Below the pieces are notes generated by a model, which saw nothing but the letters and a program-made list of their open reading frames with translations, did not search any database and had not been told where the DNA came from. The translations under genes were made by a program, and so were the position numbers. A DNA stretch of 36,325 bases from an uncultured Bacilli bacterium (GTDB lineage Bacteria > Bacillota_I > Bacilli_A > RF39 > UBA660). Below, piece by piece: positions 7,378 to 17,001 of the stretch. The first letter of the stretch is position 1, and each line of letters starts with the position of its first letter. The stretch is from NCBI GenBank assembly GCA_947632205.1, contig CANROK010000009.1:1-36325 (forward strand), read 5' to 3'.

Positions 7378-9636
7378 ATGATAAAAATAAAGAATGTAAG
7401 TAAAATATATGAAACTAAATATGAATTAGTTAAAGCTTTAAATAATATTAACATAACATTACCAGATACAGGATTAGTTTGTTTGCTTGGCAAAAGTGGA
7501 AGTGGCAAATCTACATTACTTAATTTAATTGGTGGCTTAGATTATCCTACTGAAGGAGATATTTTCTTTAATAATATATGTTTAAATAATTTAAGTAGTG
7601 ATGAAATTGCTAATTACCGAAATGAAGTAGTAGGATTTGTCTTTCAAGAATTTAATTTATTAGAAAATTTAACAGTTTATGAAAATATTAAAATTGTCTT
7701 AGATATGCAAAATAAAAAAGATGAGGAAAAAATAAATAATATTTTAAATGAATTAGACATTATGGAATTAAAAAATCGTAAAATAGATGAATTATCGGGT
7801 GGCCAAAAGGCAAGAGTAGTAATAGCAAGAGCCATAGTAAAAAACCCTAAAATAATTTTAGCTGATGAACCAACGGGTAATTTAGATCAAAAGAATTCAG
7901 ATGAAGTATGGAAATTATTAAAAGAAATAAGTAAAACTAAATTAGTAATTGTCGTAAGTCATGATAAAAAGAGTGCAACGAATTATGCTAATACTATTTT
8001 AGATATTGTGGATGGAGTAATTAAAGATAGTAACTTTGATGTAAGTGAAAACAATAACTTTGATTTAAAAAATTATGAATATAGCAATAATTTAATAAAA
8101 TTATTATATAAAAAAGTTTTTAATACGAAAAGAAATTTGTTTATATTAGCCGTTATAACAATGACTATGGCAATGTTTTTCTATGGCTTTTCTATAATGC
8201 TTACTAAATTTGACATAAATGAATCTCATGCTGAAGCTCTTGTTAATAACCATAAAAATAATATATCAATTATAAAAAATGATGATAAAAATAGTTATAC
8301 GATGGGCTTTAATGTTTCAGAAATGAATTATTTTTCATCCCTTATACAAAATTATGATTATTATTATGGAAGTAATCTAATAGTTAATAATGAGATATTT
8401 ACTTTTAATTTTAATAATACTAACGATATAACTGAATATTATAAATTTTATAGAAATAGTGATTTTAATACTAATATATTTGTTGATTTAAAAGAAAATA
8501 AATTTGATTATTTAGGTAGATATCCAAGTGAGGCAAATGAAATCATGATTTCTAATTTTTTAGCTGACTATATTATTCGTTTGGGAGTAAACAATATTGA
8601 TAATCAAGCATTAGAGGTATTTAATTATAATGATTTATTAAACAAAGAAATTTTAGTTAATAATGTTAGTTTTAAAATAACGGGAATTTATTTAGTTGAT
8701 GAAGAGATAAAAAATAAAAATACTATTAATATTGATGACGAAAGTTTAATATTACAATATTTATATAGATATTACATTAATCCTAATTTTTTTGAAATAT
8801 CTAATTTTAACAAGAATAGTTATACTAATATGACTTTAGGATTAAAATATAACAATAATGTAACTGTTAATTATCTCAAAGACGAGAATATAAATTTAAA
8901 TCAAATAATTGTTGGTGAGGATTTAGCCGATAATGAGTCTATAACAATAGGAGATAAAATAAAAATTCAACCATATGATTTATATGACTTATATAATATT
9001 AAAGAATTAAATTATGAATTGGAAGTAATTTCTGTTGGTAATATAACGACGATTAATAGTGAATTACTAAAAAATATTAATTTAAGTCATCAATTGGTGA
9101 AAGAAATATACATTAATAATGCTAGTAAGACACAATTAAATAATTTGCTTTCGATTAATAAAGAACATATTGAATTTAAAACTGCATATAGTGAAGATAT
9201 TGCTAATATTAAGATATTAGTTAATCAAGTTAAAACAATATTTACTTTTTTAGGGTATTTATTTAGTATAGTAAATATTTTAATAATAAGTATTTATATT
9301 CATTTTATGTTTAAGAGTAATACAGAAAAAATAAATACTTTATATTCTTTAGGAATAAAAGATGCAATCATAAAAGAAATATTTTTTATTAAAACTTTAT
9401 CGATAGGAATAATAACTCTTATAATTACTTATATTATGATTACTACCTCAACTATTTTAGGAAATTTAATAATATCTTATAATTTAGGTTATTCAATAAA
9501 TATAATTAAGTTTAATTATAGCTCATATTTATATCCTTGTTTATTAATTATTGTAATTTTATTATATTCTATAATTTTTCAAATGTTAAAGATTAAAAAA
9601 ATATTTATAAAAAATATTCCAAAAATTAAAATTTAA
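7378..9636 (+). CDS. ABC half-transporter, ATPase fused to FtsX-like permease (pair 1, second)
   Basis: This is a paralogue of the preceding gene (752 aa) with the same order: ATPase (Walker A at 38-46, LSGGQKARVVIARA, ILADEPTGNLD, VSHD), membrane segment, ectodomain and three C-terminal membrane segments. Both partners share LTKFD-(V/I)-N-(K/E)-SH-(V/A)-EAL directly after the first membrane segment, and a YPxxxNEI(L/M)ISN stretch. The ectodomain is about 85 residues shorter than its partner's. The start codon is one base after the upstream stop, with AAGGA at 7363, so translational coupling is likely. All ATPase motifs look intact in both, so both sites of a heterodimer could be active. No terminator is seen immediately downstream. 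Substrate unknown. Confidence 0.9.
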   Translation: MIKIKNVSKIYETKYELVKALNNINITLPDTGLVCLLGKSGSGKSTLLNLIGGLDYPTEGDIFFNNICLNNLSSDEIANYRNEVVGFVFQEFNLLENLTVYENIKIVLDMQNKKDEEKINNILNELDIMELKNRKIDELSGGQKARVVIARAIVKNPKIILADEPTGNLDQKNSDEVWKLLKEISKTKLVIVVSHDKKSATNYANTILDIVDGVIKDSNFDVSENNNFDLKNYEYSNNLIKLLYKKVFNTKRNLFILAVITMTMAMFFYGFSIMLTKFDINESHAEALVNNHKNNISIIKNDDKNSYTMGFNVSEMNYFSSLIQNYDYYYGSNLIVNNEIFTFNFNNTNDITEYYKFYRNSDFNTNIFVDLKENKFDYLGRYPSEANEIMISNFLADYIIRLGVNNIDNQALEVFNYNDLLNKEILVNNVSFKITGIYLVDEEIKNKNTINIDDESLILQYLYRYYINPNFFEISNFNKNSYTNMTLGLKYNNNVTVNYLKDENINLNQIIVGEDLADNESITIGDKIKIQPYDLYDLYNIKELNYELEVISVGNITTINSELLKNINLSHQLVKEIYINNASKTQLNNLLSINKEHIEFKTAYSEDIANIKILVNQVKTIFTFLGYLFSIVNILIISIYIHFMFKSNTEKINTLYSLGIKDAIIKEIFFIKTLSIGIITLIITYIMITTSTILGNLIISYNLGYSINIIKFNYSSYLYPCLLIIVILLYSIIFQMLKIKKIFIKNIPKIKI

Positions 9637-9708
9637 TTATTTTAATAACTATAATTTTAAAAATAACATAATAACAATATAAAATAGCAAAGATTATGTT
9701 TATATTAG

Positions 9709-9964
9709 AAAATAAAGGAATCAGTATCAGATGTTGCTATTGAAGATTTTTATAGTGGATATAAAATATCTAAAGGTAAATACTTTAATATACTGACTTG
9801 CTATAATTTGGATTATAGAACTTATCAAGAATATATTACAGCTTTAAATATAAAGTTAAATAAAAATGGTTGTAGGGTAGTTTATAAAGTAAGATTAAAA
9901 TAATAAAATTAGAATACTTACTGAAGAAGAAACCTTTGGTAAAAACAAACTAGATATTTTATAA
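9709..9964 (+). pseudogene. Possible remnant of a broken gene
   Basis: One frame is open from 9709 (just after a TAG) to a TAA at 9901-9903, 64 codons without any ATG (...DVAIEDFYSGYK...). In another frame 9902-9961 reads on as NKIRILTEEETFGKNKLDIL before a TAA at 9962. The amino-acid content looks coding, and joining the two needs a frameshift. No start codon, ribosome site or promoter is seen. I do not recognise the family. Chance open frames in AT-rich DNA remain possible. Confidence 0.35.
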
Positions 9965-10050
9965 TATATTATTTGTAGGATATTTAAATTACTTTAAAAA
10001 ATAATATTATCATAAAATAAAATACATTATATAATGTTTAATATAGATTG

Positions 10051-10070
10051 AGAACCTAGGGTTCTTTTTT
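10051..10070 (+). terminator. Small intrinsic terminator
   Basis: AGAACC pairs with GGTTCT around a 3-base loop and six T residues follow. It lies about 415 bases after the ABC pair and may end that transcript. Confidence 0.6.
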
Positions 10071-10116
10071 CTTTAATGTCAAATATAAATAAAAACTTTC
10101 AATATAAATAAAAGTA

Positions 10117-10125
10117 TGATATAAT
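10117..10125 (+). promoter_or_regulatory. Extended -10 promoter of the WG-repeat-like operon
   Basis: TG-A-TATAAT, with TATAAT at 10120-10125, lies 25 bases before the ATG at 10151. AGGGTGAT near 10140-10147 serves as ribosome site. The -35 is weak. Confidence 0.65.
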
Positions 10126-10150
10126 TTTGAATAGAATATAGGGTGATATA

Positions 10151-12208
10151 ATGAACGAATATAATGCTGACGATGAAATTATTGAGTTAACTAGTGAAGA
10201 AAACTATCAAAATGTAGTTAATAATATTGAAGGTACGATTGATGGCTTAGAAAAAAGAGTTTATTTAGATAATCAAGAAGATACTGAAGAAGAAATAACA
10301 AAAGATGATACAATAACAGAAAAAAGGGAAGAAAAATATCGTAAAAAATCATTAAAAGAGAAATGGAATGAGTTAGAAAAGAAAAAGAAAATACTAATTA
10401 TAGTGGCATTAGTATTAATATTAATAGTAATAATTGGGTTAATTATTTATTTCGTTTTATTTAAAAATCCAAATCAAGATAATTCTGAAAAAGAACCAAA
10501 TGAAACTTTAGTAATAGAAAAAGATAATTATAAGTATACTGATGGTAAATTAATATTTTTAGATAGTGAAGAAAAAGAGATCGGCACATATGAATGTATT
10601 AATAAAGATGATACGAAATGTATGATTAAAAAAGTAGATAATGCCAATGATACTTTTGATAGAATAAAAAATGTTGATTCAACAGGAACTGAAATTATTA
10701 AAAATACTCCAATTTACTTTAATAAATATGTCTTTATTGAAGATGGTGAAGATAAATTATTATATGATATAGTTAATAAAGAAAGTATATTTCAAATTAA
10801 AAGTGTTAAAGTATATGATAATAAAGATAATTTAGCTATAATTGAAGATACCAATAATCGTTTTGGATTATTAAAAATTAGTGAAGAGGGTTATGAATAT
10901 CAAATAAGACCTTCTTATGATTATCTTGGTTTAATTAATTCCGATATTAATTGTTTACTTGCTAAAGATAATAATAATTCATATATAATTGATTTTGATG
11001 GTAAAAAACTAAGTAGCAATATAAAAGCTGATATTAAGAGTGTTAACCAAGATTTTATAGTAGGAAAAGTAGCCAATAATTATAATTTATATGATTATAA
11101 ATTTAATGAATTAGTTAGTGAGTTTGATTATATTGCTTTTTATGATAACATTATAGCCCTTGTTGATGCTAATCGCTTATATTTACTAAATAGTAATTTA
11201 AATAAATTAAATGAAGATGGTTTAAGATTAAGCAATATTAATAATTTGGTTCAAGTTAATGTATATGAAAATAATAAGTTAAAAGAAGTATTAGCGGCTT
11301 TTAATATCAATGTAAAAGATAATAAAGTATATGTTAATGTTCAAGATGAAATATATGAAGTAAATATTCTTGAAGGAGAGTTAAGTAGTAATTATGAAAC
11401 CGTTAGTTACTTTGATGGTAAGTTATATTTTTATTCAGATAATAGTAAAAATAATTTAATTGGTGTTTATAGCTGTACTAATAAAAATATTTTAAATAAG
11501 AAAGAAGATACTCTTAATAATTGTTATGTTTATAAAGTAGGAGAATCTTATAGTAGTGTTTATAATAATGAATATGTTTTTATCTATGATAATTTATCGA
11601 ATGGTACTAATAATATATATTTATATGATTTAAAAACTAATAGAGTAAGAAGTACTTATACCGATGTAAAAATATTAAAAGATAATGAACTTAATAATGA
11701 TGTTAAAGCTGTTTATACTAGTTTATCATATATTATTGCAAAATCAGCTACAGGAAGTAATGCTGGAAATTATGGTGTTCTTGAAATAAATAGTGATGGT
11801 ATTAAAGGTTTAATTGATTTTAAATATAAAAATATAACTAAAGATAATGGCTATTATGTTTTCTTAAATAATAATAATGAGTATAGTATATATAATACTA
11901 ATTTTGAAAAAATAAGTGATGATTTTGCTTATGTTAAATTATATGCCAATTATTATGCTGGAGTTATCGCTGGTAAACTTAATATTTATCGCTATAATAA
12001 TTTATTAAGTGTTTTAAGCCAATCTATTGATGTTCCAAACAATGAATTTAATGTTGATTTTACAGATGGCTTTGTTATCACAGTAGGGGAAAATGTTTAT
12101 AAATTTGATAGTAATGGTAAAGAAATAAAAGAAGAAAATGACAAAGAAAATAAACCAACAGAAGAAGATAAAGAAGGAACGGAAGACAAAGAAGAAAATG
12201 GAGAATAG
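10151..12208 (+). CDS. Membrane-anchored WG-repeat-like surface protein, 685 aa
   Basis: An acidic then lysine-rich N-terminal part (1-77), probably cytoplasmic, precedes one strong membrane segment at about 78-107. The rest (about 115-660) should lie outside and looks like beta strands. It repeats units such as NRFGLLKI...YDYLGLI and GNYGVLEINSDG, which resemble WG/KWG repeats and suggest a propeller-like fold. The C-terminal tail (about 660-685) is a low-complexity run of Lys, Glu and Asp. There is no signal-peptidase site, LPXTG or lipobox. The next gene overlaps by 11 bases and encodes a shorter relative. Function unknown; such anchored beta-repeat proteins may bind partners or envelope material, but nothing here shows which. 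Confidence 0.75.
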   Translation: MNEYNADDEIIELTSEENYQNVVNNIEGTIDGLEKRVYLDNQEDTEEEITKDDTITEKREEKYRKKSLKEKWNELEKKKKILIIVALVLILIVIIGLIIYFVLFKNPNQDNSEKEPNETLVIEKDNYKYTDGKLIFLDSEEKEIGTYECINKDDTKCMIKKVDNANDTFDRIKNVDSTGTEIIKNTPIYFNKYVFIEDGEDKLLYDIVNKESIFQIKSVKVYDNKDNLAIIEDTNNRFGLLKISEEGYEYQIRPSYDYLGLINSDINCLLAKDNNNSYIIDFDGKKLSSNIKADIKSVNQDFIVGKVANNYNLYDYKFNELVSEFDYIAFYDNIIALVDANRLYLLNSNLNKLNEDGLRLSNINNLVQVNVYENNKLKEVLAAFNINVKDNKVYVNVQDEIYEVNILEGELSSNYETVSYFDGKLYFYSDNSKNNLIGVYSCTNKNILNKKEDTLNNCYVYKVGESYSSVYNNEYVFIYDNLSNGTNNIYLYDLKTNRVRSTYTDVKILKDNELNNDVKAVYTSLSYIIAKSATGSNAGNYGVLEINSDGIKGLIDFKYKNITKDNGYYVFLNNNNEYSIYNTNFEKISDDFAYVKLYANYYAGVIAGKLNIYRYNNLLSVLSQSIDVPNNEFNVDFTDGFVITVGENVYKFDSNGKEIKEENDKENKPTEEDKEGTEDKEENGE

Positions 12209-13127
12209 AAAATACGCATTAGTATTAATAATATTGTTATTAATCATATTTGTACCTCTAACTATAGTAGGATTTATTGTAAACTTTAATAAGCAACCAG
12301 TTGAAGAAAATCCTAATCATGAATTATATTATGAAGGTAGTTTATGGTTTTATGATAATAATGACAAATTATTAAATAAATATGAATGTAAAACAGAAAA
12401 GTGTGATTTGGCTAATGTTATGATTGATGATGATGAATATGGTATTAATTATTATAAAGATGGTAATTTAGATAAAATTGAATATTCTGGTTCATCTCAT
12501 ACTTTTATAACTGATGGAGATAATACAAGTTTATATGATATTGTTGGGAATAGAACGCTTTTAGAAATTGAAGGTGTTAAAACTTACAATACTAAACTAA
12601 GTAATAATTTATATATAATTAAGAGTAAAAATAAATGGGGTGTTGTTAGAATTGATAATAAAGGAATAAACGATTTTCGAACAATCATTCCAATAGAATA
12701 CGATTTTATTGGTTTAAAAAATAACGAATTAACAGAAGATACATTGAATGCTGATATATTTATAGTAAAACAAAATGCTGAATGGTATTTAATGAATAGT
12801 TCAAAAGTATTTATTACTAATAGTATAAGTACGCCAATCATTAATTACAATAATAATTATTTAGTAAGTAAAGATGCTGATAATTATATAATATATAAAT
12901 ATGATGGTGAAAGATACTATAACAATTATATTATTACAAATTATGCATTAAGTGGCGAATATATAGCCATTGTGACTAATAATGTTTTAGCTATATTTAA
13001 AGATACTACTCTTTTAAATACTTATCCTTTAACTGATGTTAATGCTAAAATAGAATTAGTAAATGATGAATCTAATTTAACTATTAAAGTTGATGAAAAT
13101 ATAGTAGGAACTATTGCAATTAATTAG
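12198..13127 (+). CDS. Membrane-anchored WG-repeat-like protein, 309 aa
   Basis: This is a shorter paralogue of the preceding protein. A six-residue cytoplasmic head leads into one membrane segment (about 7-30), followed by an extracytoplasmic beta-rich region. The opening of that region matches the upstream protein (a glycine and D/N-rich turn, then KYEC...C). A clear WG-type unit follows: NKWGVVRIDNKG...IIPIEYDFIGL. I chose ATG 12198 because it gives a normal anchored start. An ATG at 12138 in the same frame would add 20 very lysine-rich residues and overlap the upstream gene by 71 bases. Ribosome site weak (AAGAAGAA), so translation probably depends on the upstream gene. Function unknown. 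Confidence 0.7.
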   Translation: MENRKYALVLIILLLIIFVPLTIVGFIVNFNKQPVEENPNHELYYEGSLWFYDNNDKLLNKYECKTEKCDLANVMIDDDEYGINYYKDGNLDKIEYSGSSHTFITDGDNTSLYDIVGNRTLLEIEGVKTYNTKLSNNLYIIKSKNKWGVVRIDNKGINDFRTIIPIEYDFIGLKNNELTEDTLNADIFIVKQNAEWYLMNSSKVFITNSISTPIINYNNNYLVSKDADNYIIYKYDGERYYNNYIITNYALSGEYIAIVTNNVLAIFKDTTLLNTYPLTDVNAKIELVNDESNLTIKVDENIVGTIAIN

Positions 13128-13142
13128 TTAATTTGATAAAAT
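13114..13142 (+). promoter_or_regulatory. Probable valS promoter
   Basis: TTGCAA (13114-13119) and TAAAAT (13137-13142) are 17 bp apart. The -35 lies in the last codons of the upstream gene. Transcription would begin near 13149, directly ahead of the T-box leader. Confidence 0.5.
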
Positions 13143-13148
13143 AAAGAA

Positions 13149-13345
13149 AATTTATAAGTTTATACGTTGAAATTGAGGAATATATTTAAGTATATTTAAG
13201 AGAGTTAGTGGTTGGTGAAAACTAATAATAAAAAGAATATATTTGTTGCAAGTGGAGTATAAAAGCAGAAATGCGTTATAATTTAGAGAAAAAATAAAGG
13301 TGGTACCGTGGGTATATTACTCACCCTTTGGTATTACCTTTTTTA
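13149..13345 (+). promoter_or_regulatory. T-box leader (tRNA-Val sensing) of valS
   Basis: Stem I carries the conserved AGAGAG (13199-13204) and GGTTGGTGAAAAC (13210-13222) elements. The T-box core AAGGTGGTACCG spans 13297-13308. AAAGGTGGTACC (13296-13307) also pairs along its whole length with GGTATTACCTTT (13330-13341), with two G-U pairs. A T run to 13344 completes the terminator that competes with the antiterminator. Uncharged tRNA-Val should stabilise readthrough. GTT at 13245-13247 is a candidate specifier codon and fits valine, but I could not resolve the specifier loop with certainty. Confidence 0.93.
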
Positions 13346-13364
13346 TATGGAAGGAATGAAGAAA

Positions 13365-15890
13365 ATGTTAGATACAAAATATAATCATAAATTAGTTGAA
13401 GAAGGAAGATATGAAAATTGGTTAAATCATCATTATTTTGAATGTGGTGATACATCTAAAAAGCCATATTCGATTGTTATTCCCCCTCCTAATGTAACAG
13501 GTAAATTACATTTAGGACATGCTTGGGATACAACCATACAAGATATAATCATAAGATTTAAAAGAATGCAAGGTTATGATGTATTATGGGTGCCTGGAAC
13601 TGATCATGCAGGTATTGCTACGCAAGCCAAAGTTGATGCTAAACTTAAAAGTATGGGGTTAAATCCAAGAAAAATGGAACGAGAAGAGTGGTTAAAATAT
13701 GCTTGGGAATGGAAAGATGAATATCACGATAATATTAAAAGACAATGGGCAAAGTTAGGACTTAGTTTAGATTACACTAAAGAAAGATTTACTTTGGATA
13801 AGGGTTTAAGTGATACAGTTAAGCATGTGTTTGTTACACTATATAATGAAGGGCTTATTTATCGGGGGGAAAGAATTATCAATTGGGATCCTTTAGCCAT
13901 GACAGCACTTTCTAATGAAGAGGTTATTTATAAAGATGTTAAAGGAGCATTTTATCACATTAAATATATGTTAAAGGGTAGTGATGATTACTTAGAGGTT
14001 GCTACAACAAGACCAGAAACATTATTTGGCGATACAGCAGTTGCAGTTAATCCAAATGATGAGAGATATAAGCATTTGATAGGTAAAATGGTTATATTAC
14101 CAATTGTTAATAAAGAAATACCTATTATTGGTGATGAACATGCTGACCCTGAATTTGGTACAGGTGTGGTTAAAATTACTCCAGCCCATGATCCCAATGA
14201 CTTTGAAGTTGGTAATAGACACAATCTAGAACGCATTGTTGTAATTAATCCCGATGGAACAATGAATTGTGCTTGTGGCAAATATGAAGGACTAGATCGC
14301 TTTGAATGTCGGGAAAAATTAGTTGCTGATTTAAAAGAACTTGGTTTATTAATTCAAGTAGAAGAAATAACCCATTCTGTTGGTCACTCTGAAAGAACAG
14401 ATGTTATGGTTGAACCATATTTATCAAAGCAATGGTTTGTAAAAATGCGTCCTTTAGCCGATAAAGTTTTAGAAAATCAAAAAAATAAAGATACAAAAGT
14501 AAATTTTATTCCTCCTCGTTTTGAAAAAATAATGAATCATTGGATGGAAATAACTTATGATTGGTGTATTTCCCGTCAACTTTGGTGGGGACATAGAATT
14601 CCTGCTTGGTATAAAGGGAATGAAATATATGTTGGGGTTAATCCCCCAGATGCTTCCATGGGTGATGGTTGGGTTCAAGATCCAGATGTCCTTGATACGT
14701 GGTTTTCTAGTGCCTTATGGCCATTTAGTACCCTAGATTATTTAGAAAATAGTCCATTATATCAAAGATATTATCCTAATAATGTTTTGGTAACTGGTTA
14801 TGATATTATTCCATTCTGGGTAAATCGTATGACTTTCCAAGGATTACATTTTACTGGCAAAAGACCATTTGAAAAATGTTTAATACATGGTTTAATTCGT
14901 GATAAACAAGGTAGAAAGATGAGTAAATCGTTAGGTAATGGGGTAGATCCAATGGATATGATTGAAATATATGGAACTGATGCTTTAAGATATTATTTAA
15001 CAACAACTTCATCTTTAGGAATGGATCTTCGTTTTGATGAAGAAAAATTGAAATCAACATGGAACTTTATTAATAAACTTTGGAATGCTTCCCGTTTTGT
15101 TTTAATGAATATAACGGGAATAGAAGAAATAAAATTAGAAAATTTAAATAAGCAAGATAAATGGATTTTAAGTAAATTAAATCATACTATAAAAGATGTA
15201 ACTAAATACATGGAAAAGTTTGAATTTAATAATGTTAATACGGTTATTTATAGTTTCATCTGGAATGATTTTTGTGATAACTATATAGAAATGGCTAAAT
15301 TTACAAGTAGTGAAGAAAATACTAAAAGTACCCTTTTATATGTACTAACATGCATACTTAAAATGTTACATCCATTTATGCCATATGTTACTGATGCCAT
15401 TTATGAAGAATTACCAATTAAAGAAGAAAATATTATGATAAGTACTTATCCAATTTATGATAAAAAACTAGTATTTAAAGAAGAAGAAAGTAATATTGAC
15501 GAAGCTATTGAATTTATAAAAAACTATCGTAATACTTTAAAAGAAAATAATATATTTGGTAAATATCAAGTAAAAGTTAATTTTGATGATGAAATAATTA
15601 TTAAAATGCTTAAGCTGCAAGATCATCTAGTAATAGAAGAACCAAATATAACAGCTTTTAAAGTAACAACTAAGAATAAAGAAGCTATAATTTATTATGA
15701 AAAAGAAATTACCGAAGAAGATAAAATAATTAAGCAAAAGCAAATTGAAGAATTAAAATTATCGATAAGTAAAAGAGAAAACTTATTAAATAATGCTAAC
15801 TTTGTAAATAAAGCACCAAAAGAATTAGTTCAAAAAGAGAAAGATAAATTAGCTGAAGAAAAAGAAGAATTACAAAAATTATTGAATTAA
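13365..15890 (+). CDS. valS: Valyl-tRNA synthetase
   Basis: This class I synthetase charges tRNA-Val with valine. In its 841 aa the HIGH-type motif is HLGH within [15 protein letters not shown] (about residues 40-55) and the KMSKS motif is [11 protein letters not shown] (about 530). Between them lies the CP1 editing domain with [15 protein letters not shown]. An anticodon-binding helical domain follows, and the last 60 residues form the charged tRNA-binding coiled coil typical of ValRS. It is somewhat shorter than the usual 870-950 aa. Several in-frame starts exist from GTG 13308 on. ATG 13365 is chosen because GGAAGGA at 13349-13355 is correctly spaced and upstream starts fall in the T-box terminator. 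Expression is controlled by the T-box. Confidence 0.97.
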   Translation: MLDTKYNHKLVEEGRYENWLNHHYFECGDTSKKPYSIVIPPPNVTGKLHLGHAWDTTIQDIIIRFKRMQGYDVLWVPGTDHAGIATQAKVDAKLKSMGLNPRKMEREEWLKYAWEWKDEYHDNIKRQWAKLGLSLDYTKERFTLDKGLSDTVKHVFVTLYNEGLIYRGERIINWDPLAMTALSNEEVIYKDVKGAFYHIKYMLKGSDDYLEVATTRPETLFGDTAVAVNPNDERYKHLIGKMVILPIVNKEIPIIGDEHADPEFGTGVVKITPAHDPNDFEVGNRHNLERIVVINPDGTMNCACGKYEGLDRFECREKLVADLKELGLLIQVEEITHSVGHSERTDVMVEPYLSKQWFVKMRPLADKVLENQKNKDTKVNFIPPRFEKIMNHWMEITYDWCISRQLWWGHRIPAWYKGNEIYVGVNPPDASMGDGWVQDPDVLDTWFSSALWPFSTLDYLENSPLYQRYYPNNVLVTGYDIIPFWVNRMTFQGLHFTGKRPFEKCLIHGLIRDKQGRKMSKSLGNGVDPMDMIEIYGTDALRYYLTTTSSLGMDLRFDEEKLKSTWNFINKLWNASRFVLMNITGIEEIKLENLNKQDKWILSKLNHTIKDVTKYMEKFEFNNVNTVIYSFIWNDFCDNYIEMAKFTSSEENTKSTLLYVLTCILKMLHPFMPYVTDAIYEELPIKEENIMISTYPIYDKKLVFKEEESNIDEAIEFIKNYRNTLKENNIFGKYQVKVNFDDEIIIKMLKLQDHLVIEEPNITAFKVTTKNKEAIIYYEKEITEEDKIIKQKQIEELKLSISKRENLLNNANFVNKAPKELVQKEKDKLAEEKEELQKLLN

Positions 15891-15914
15891 GATACGTAAA
15901 AGTATCTTTTTTTT
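15890..15914 (+). terminator. Intrinsic terminator of valS
   Basis: AGATAC pairs with GTATCT around a 6-base loop, followed by eight T residues. The stem begins on the last base of the stop codon. Confidence 0.8.
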
Positions 15915-15918
15915 AAAG

Positions 15919-15947
15919 TTGTATAATTAATTAATCTAGTATATAAT
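15919..15947 (+). promoter_or_regulatory. Promoter of the serine hydrolase gene
   Basis: TTGTAT (15919-15924) and a perfect TATAAT (15942-15947) are 17 bp apart. The predicted leader is about 20 bases. Confidence 0.5.
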
Positions 15948-15973
15948 TTAAATAGAAAGAATTGAGTAGTATA

Positions 15974-16957
15974 ATGAGAAGAAGATTAAAAAAGAAGGTA
16001 AAAATTTTTGCATTTATTGTAATAATAGCTATTATTACCTTTATTTTATTAGATGGTAATAAAATAAACTTTAAAGATAAATTAGAAAAAAATGTCGAAG
16101 AAAAACCAGTCGAAGTAGATAATACTTTATATTATGAGTGTTTAAAGAAGCCCTTTGCGGAAGAAGAACTTACAACTGAATTAAATGAAGAAATAAATAG
16201 TATTAATACTTTAATAGAAAATAATAAGTATCGAGTTTCCGTAAAATATGAAGATTTAACAACGGGATTTTCTTATAATTATGATGAGAATAAAGTATAT
16301 TATGGGGCTAGTTTAATAAAAATAGTGGATGCGATATATTTAATTAATAAAGCCATTAATGGGGAAATTAATTTAGATACCGAAACTGTAACATATACGA
16401 AAAATTATGTTAAGGCAAGTAGTAAAGGGATGGAAACAAGAACACTTGGGGAAAAAATTACTTTAAGAGATTTAATTACTTATGCTATAACTGTTTCTGA
16501 TAATTCAGCTCACCATATGTTAATTGATTATATTGGTTTTAATAATTTGCAAAATTATGGTCGAAGTTTAGGAGCTAAAGTTATATTACAAGGAACTGAT
16601 AAATTTGGTCATCAAACGGCAAGTGATACGAATATTTATTTAAAAGAAGCTTATAAAATTATTACCGAAAATGAAGAATATGGGCCATTTTTAAAAGAGA
16701 TAATGGGTAATGATTATCGTAATAGTTATAATACCGATACTATAAAAATTTATCATAAATATGGAAGTTGGGATGCTAATTATCATGATATTGGTTTAAA
16801 TTTAGATATTGAATATCCTTATGCTATATCAATTTTGACGCTTCATGAAGGTGGCAATTATAAAGAAGTTATTCAAAATATTCATGCAAAAATTATTAAT
16901 TTACATAATTCTTTTCATGATAGGCGCTTAAAAGCTTGTGAATCTTTAAAAAAATAA
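15974..16957 (+). CDS. Membrane-anchored serine hydrolase, class A beta-lactamase-like fold
   Basis: This 327-aa protein has a basic head (MRRRLKKK) and an N-terminal membrane anchor (about 9-28), so the enzyme domain lies outside. It has the S-x-x-K motif SLIK (S113, K116), S-D-N (175-177) and, in place of the usual K-T-G, K-Y-G (262-264). This matches the beta-lactamase2/PBP-like serine hydrolase family, which includes lactamases and cell-wall peptidases. I see no clear Glu166-type deacylation residue, so antibiotic hydrolysis is not implied; a cell-envelope peptidase or esterase role is as likely. Start uncertain: ATG 15974 is used, but TTG 15962 in the same frame is possible and neither has a strong ribosome site. 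Confidence 0.8.
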   Translation: MRRRLKKKVKIFAFIVIIAIITFILLDGNKINFKDKLEKNVEEKPVEVDNTLYYECLKKPFAEEELTTELNEEINSINTLIENNKYRVSVKYEDLTTGFSYNYDENKVYYGASLIKIVDAIYLINKAINGEINLDTETVTYTKNYVKASSKGMETRTLGEKITLRDLITYAITVSDNSAHHMLIDYIGFNNLQNYGRSLGAKVILQGTDKFGHQTASDTNIYLKEAYKIITENEEYGPFLKEIMGNDYRNSYNTDTIKIYHKYGSWDANYHDIGLNLDIEYPYAISILTLHEGGNYKEVIQNIHAKIINLHNSFHDRRLKACESLKK

Positions 16958-16989
16958 AATTAACACTTTCTAAATAAAATACTTTAGAG

Positions 16990-16995
16990 TATAAT
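16990..16995 (+). promoter_or_regulatory. -10 box giving a probable leaderless recD2 mRNA
   Basis: A perfect TATAAT ends 6 bases before ATG 17002, exactly as upstream of the recombinase gene. No Shine-Dalgarno sequence lies between them and no convincing -35 is visible. Confidence 0.6.
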
Positions 16996-17001
16996 GAATT
17001 T

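Larger units (their letters stand above)
9637..10150. other. 514-bp intergenic stretch with decayed coding remnants
   Basis: No intact gene with a ribosome site is present. The middle holds two consecutive out-of-register open stretches (see the pseudogene entry). The right end holds a terminator and the promoter of the next gene. Confidence 0.6.

Noticed and set aside
12138-12197. Longer N-terminus for the second WG-repeat-like protein
   Set aside because: It would add 20 almost wholly Lys/Gln residues read out of frame from the upstream Lys/Glu tail; the start at 12198 gives a normal membrane anchor.
13988-14281. 97-codon leftward ORF inside valS
   Set aside because: It lies opposite the conserved ValRS editing domain, with no ribosome site or recognisable product.
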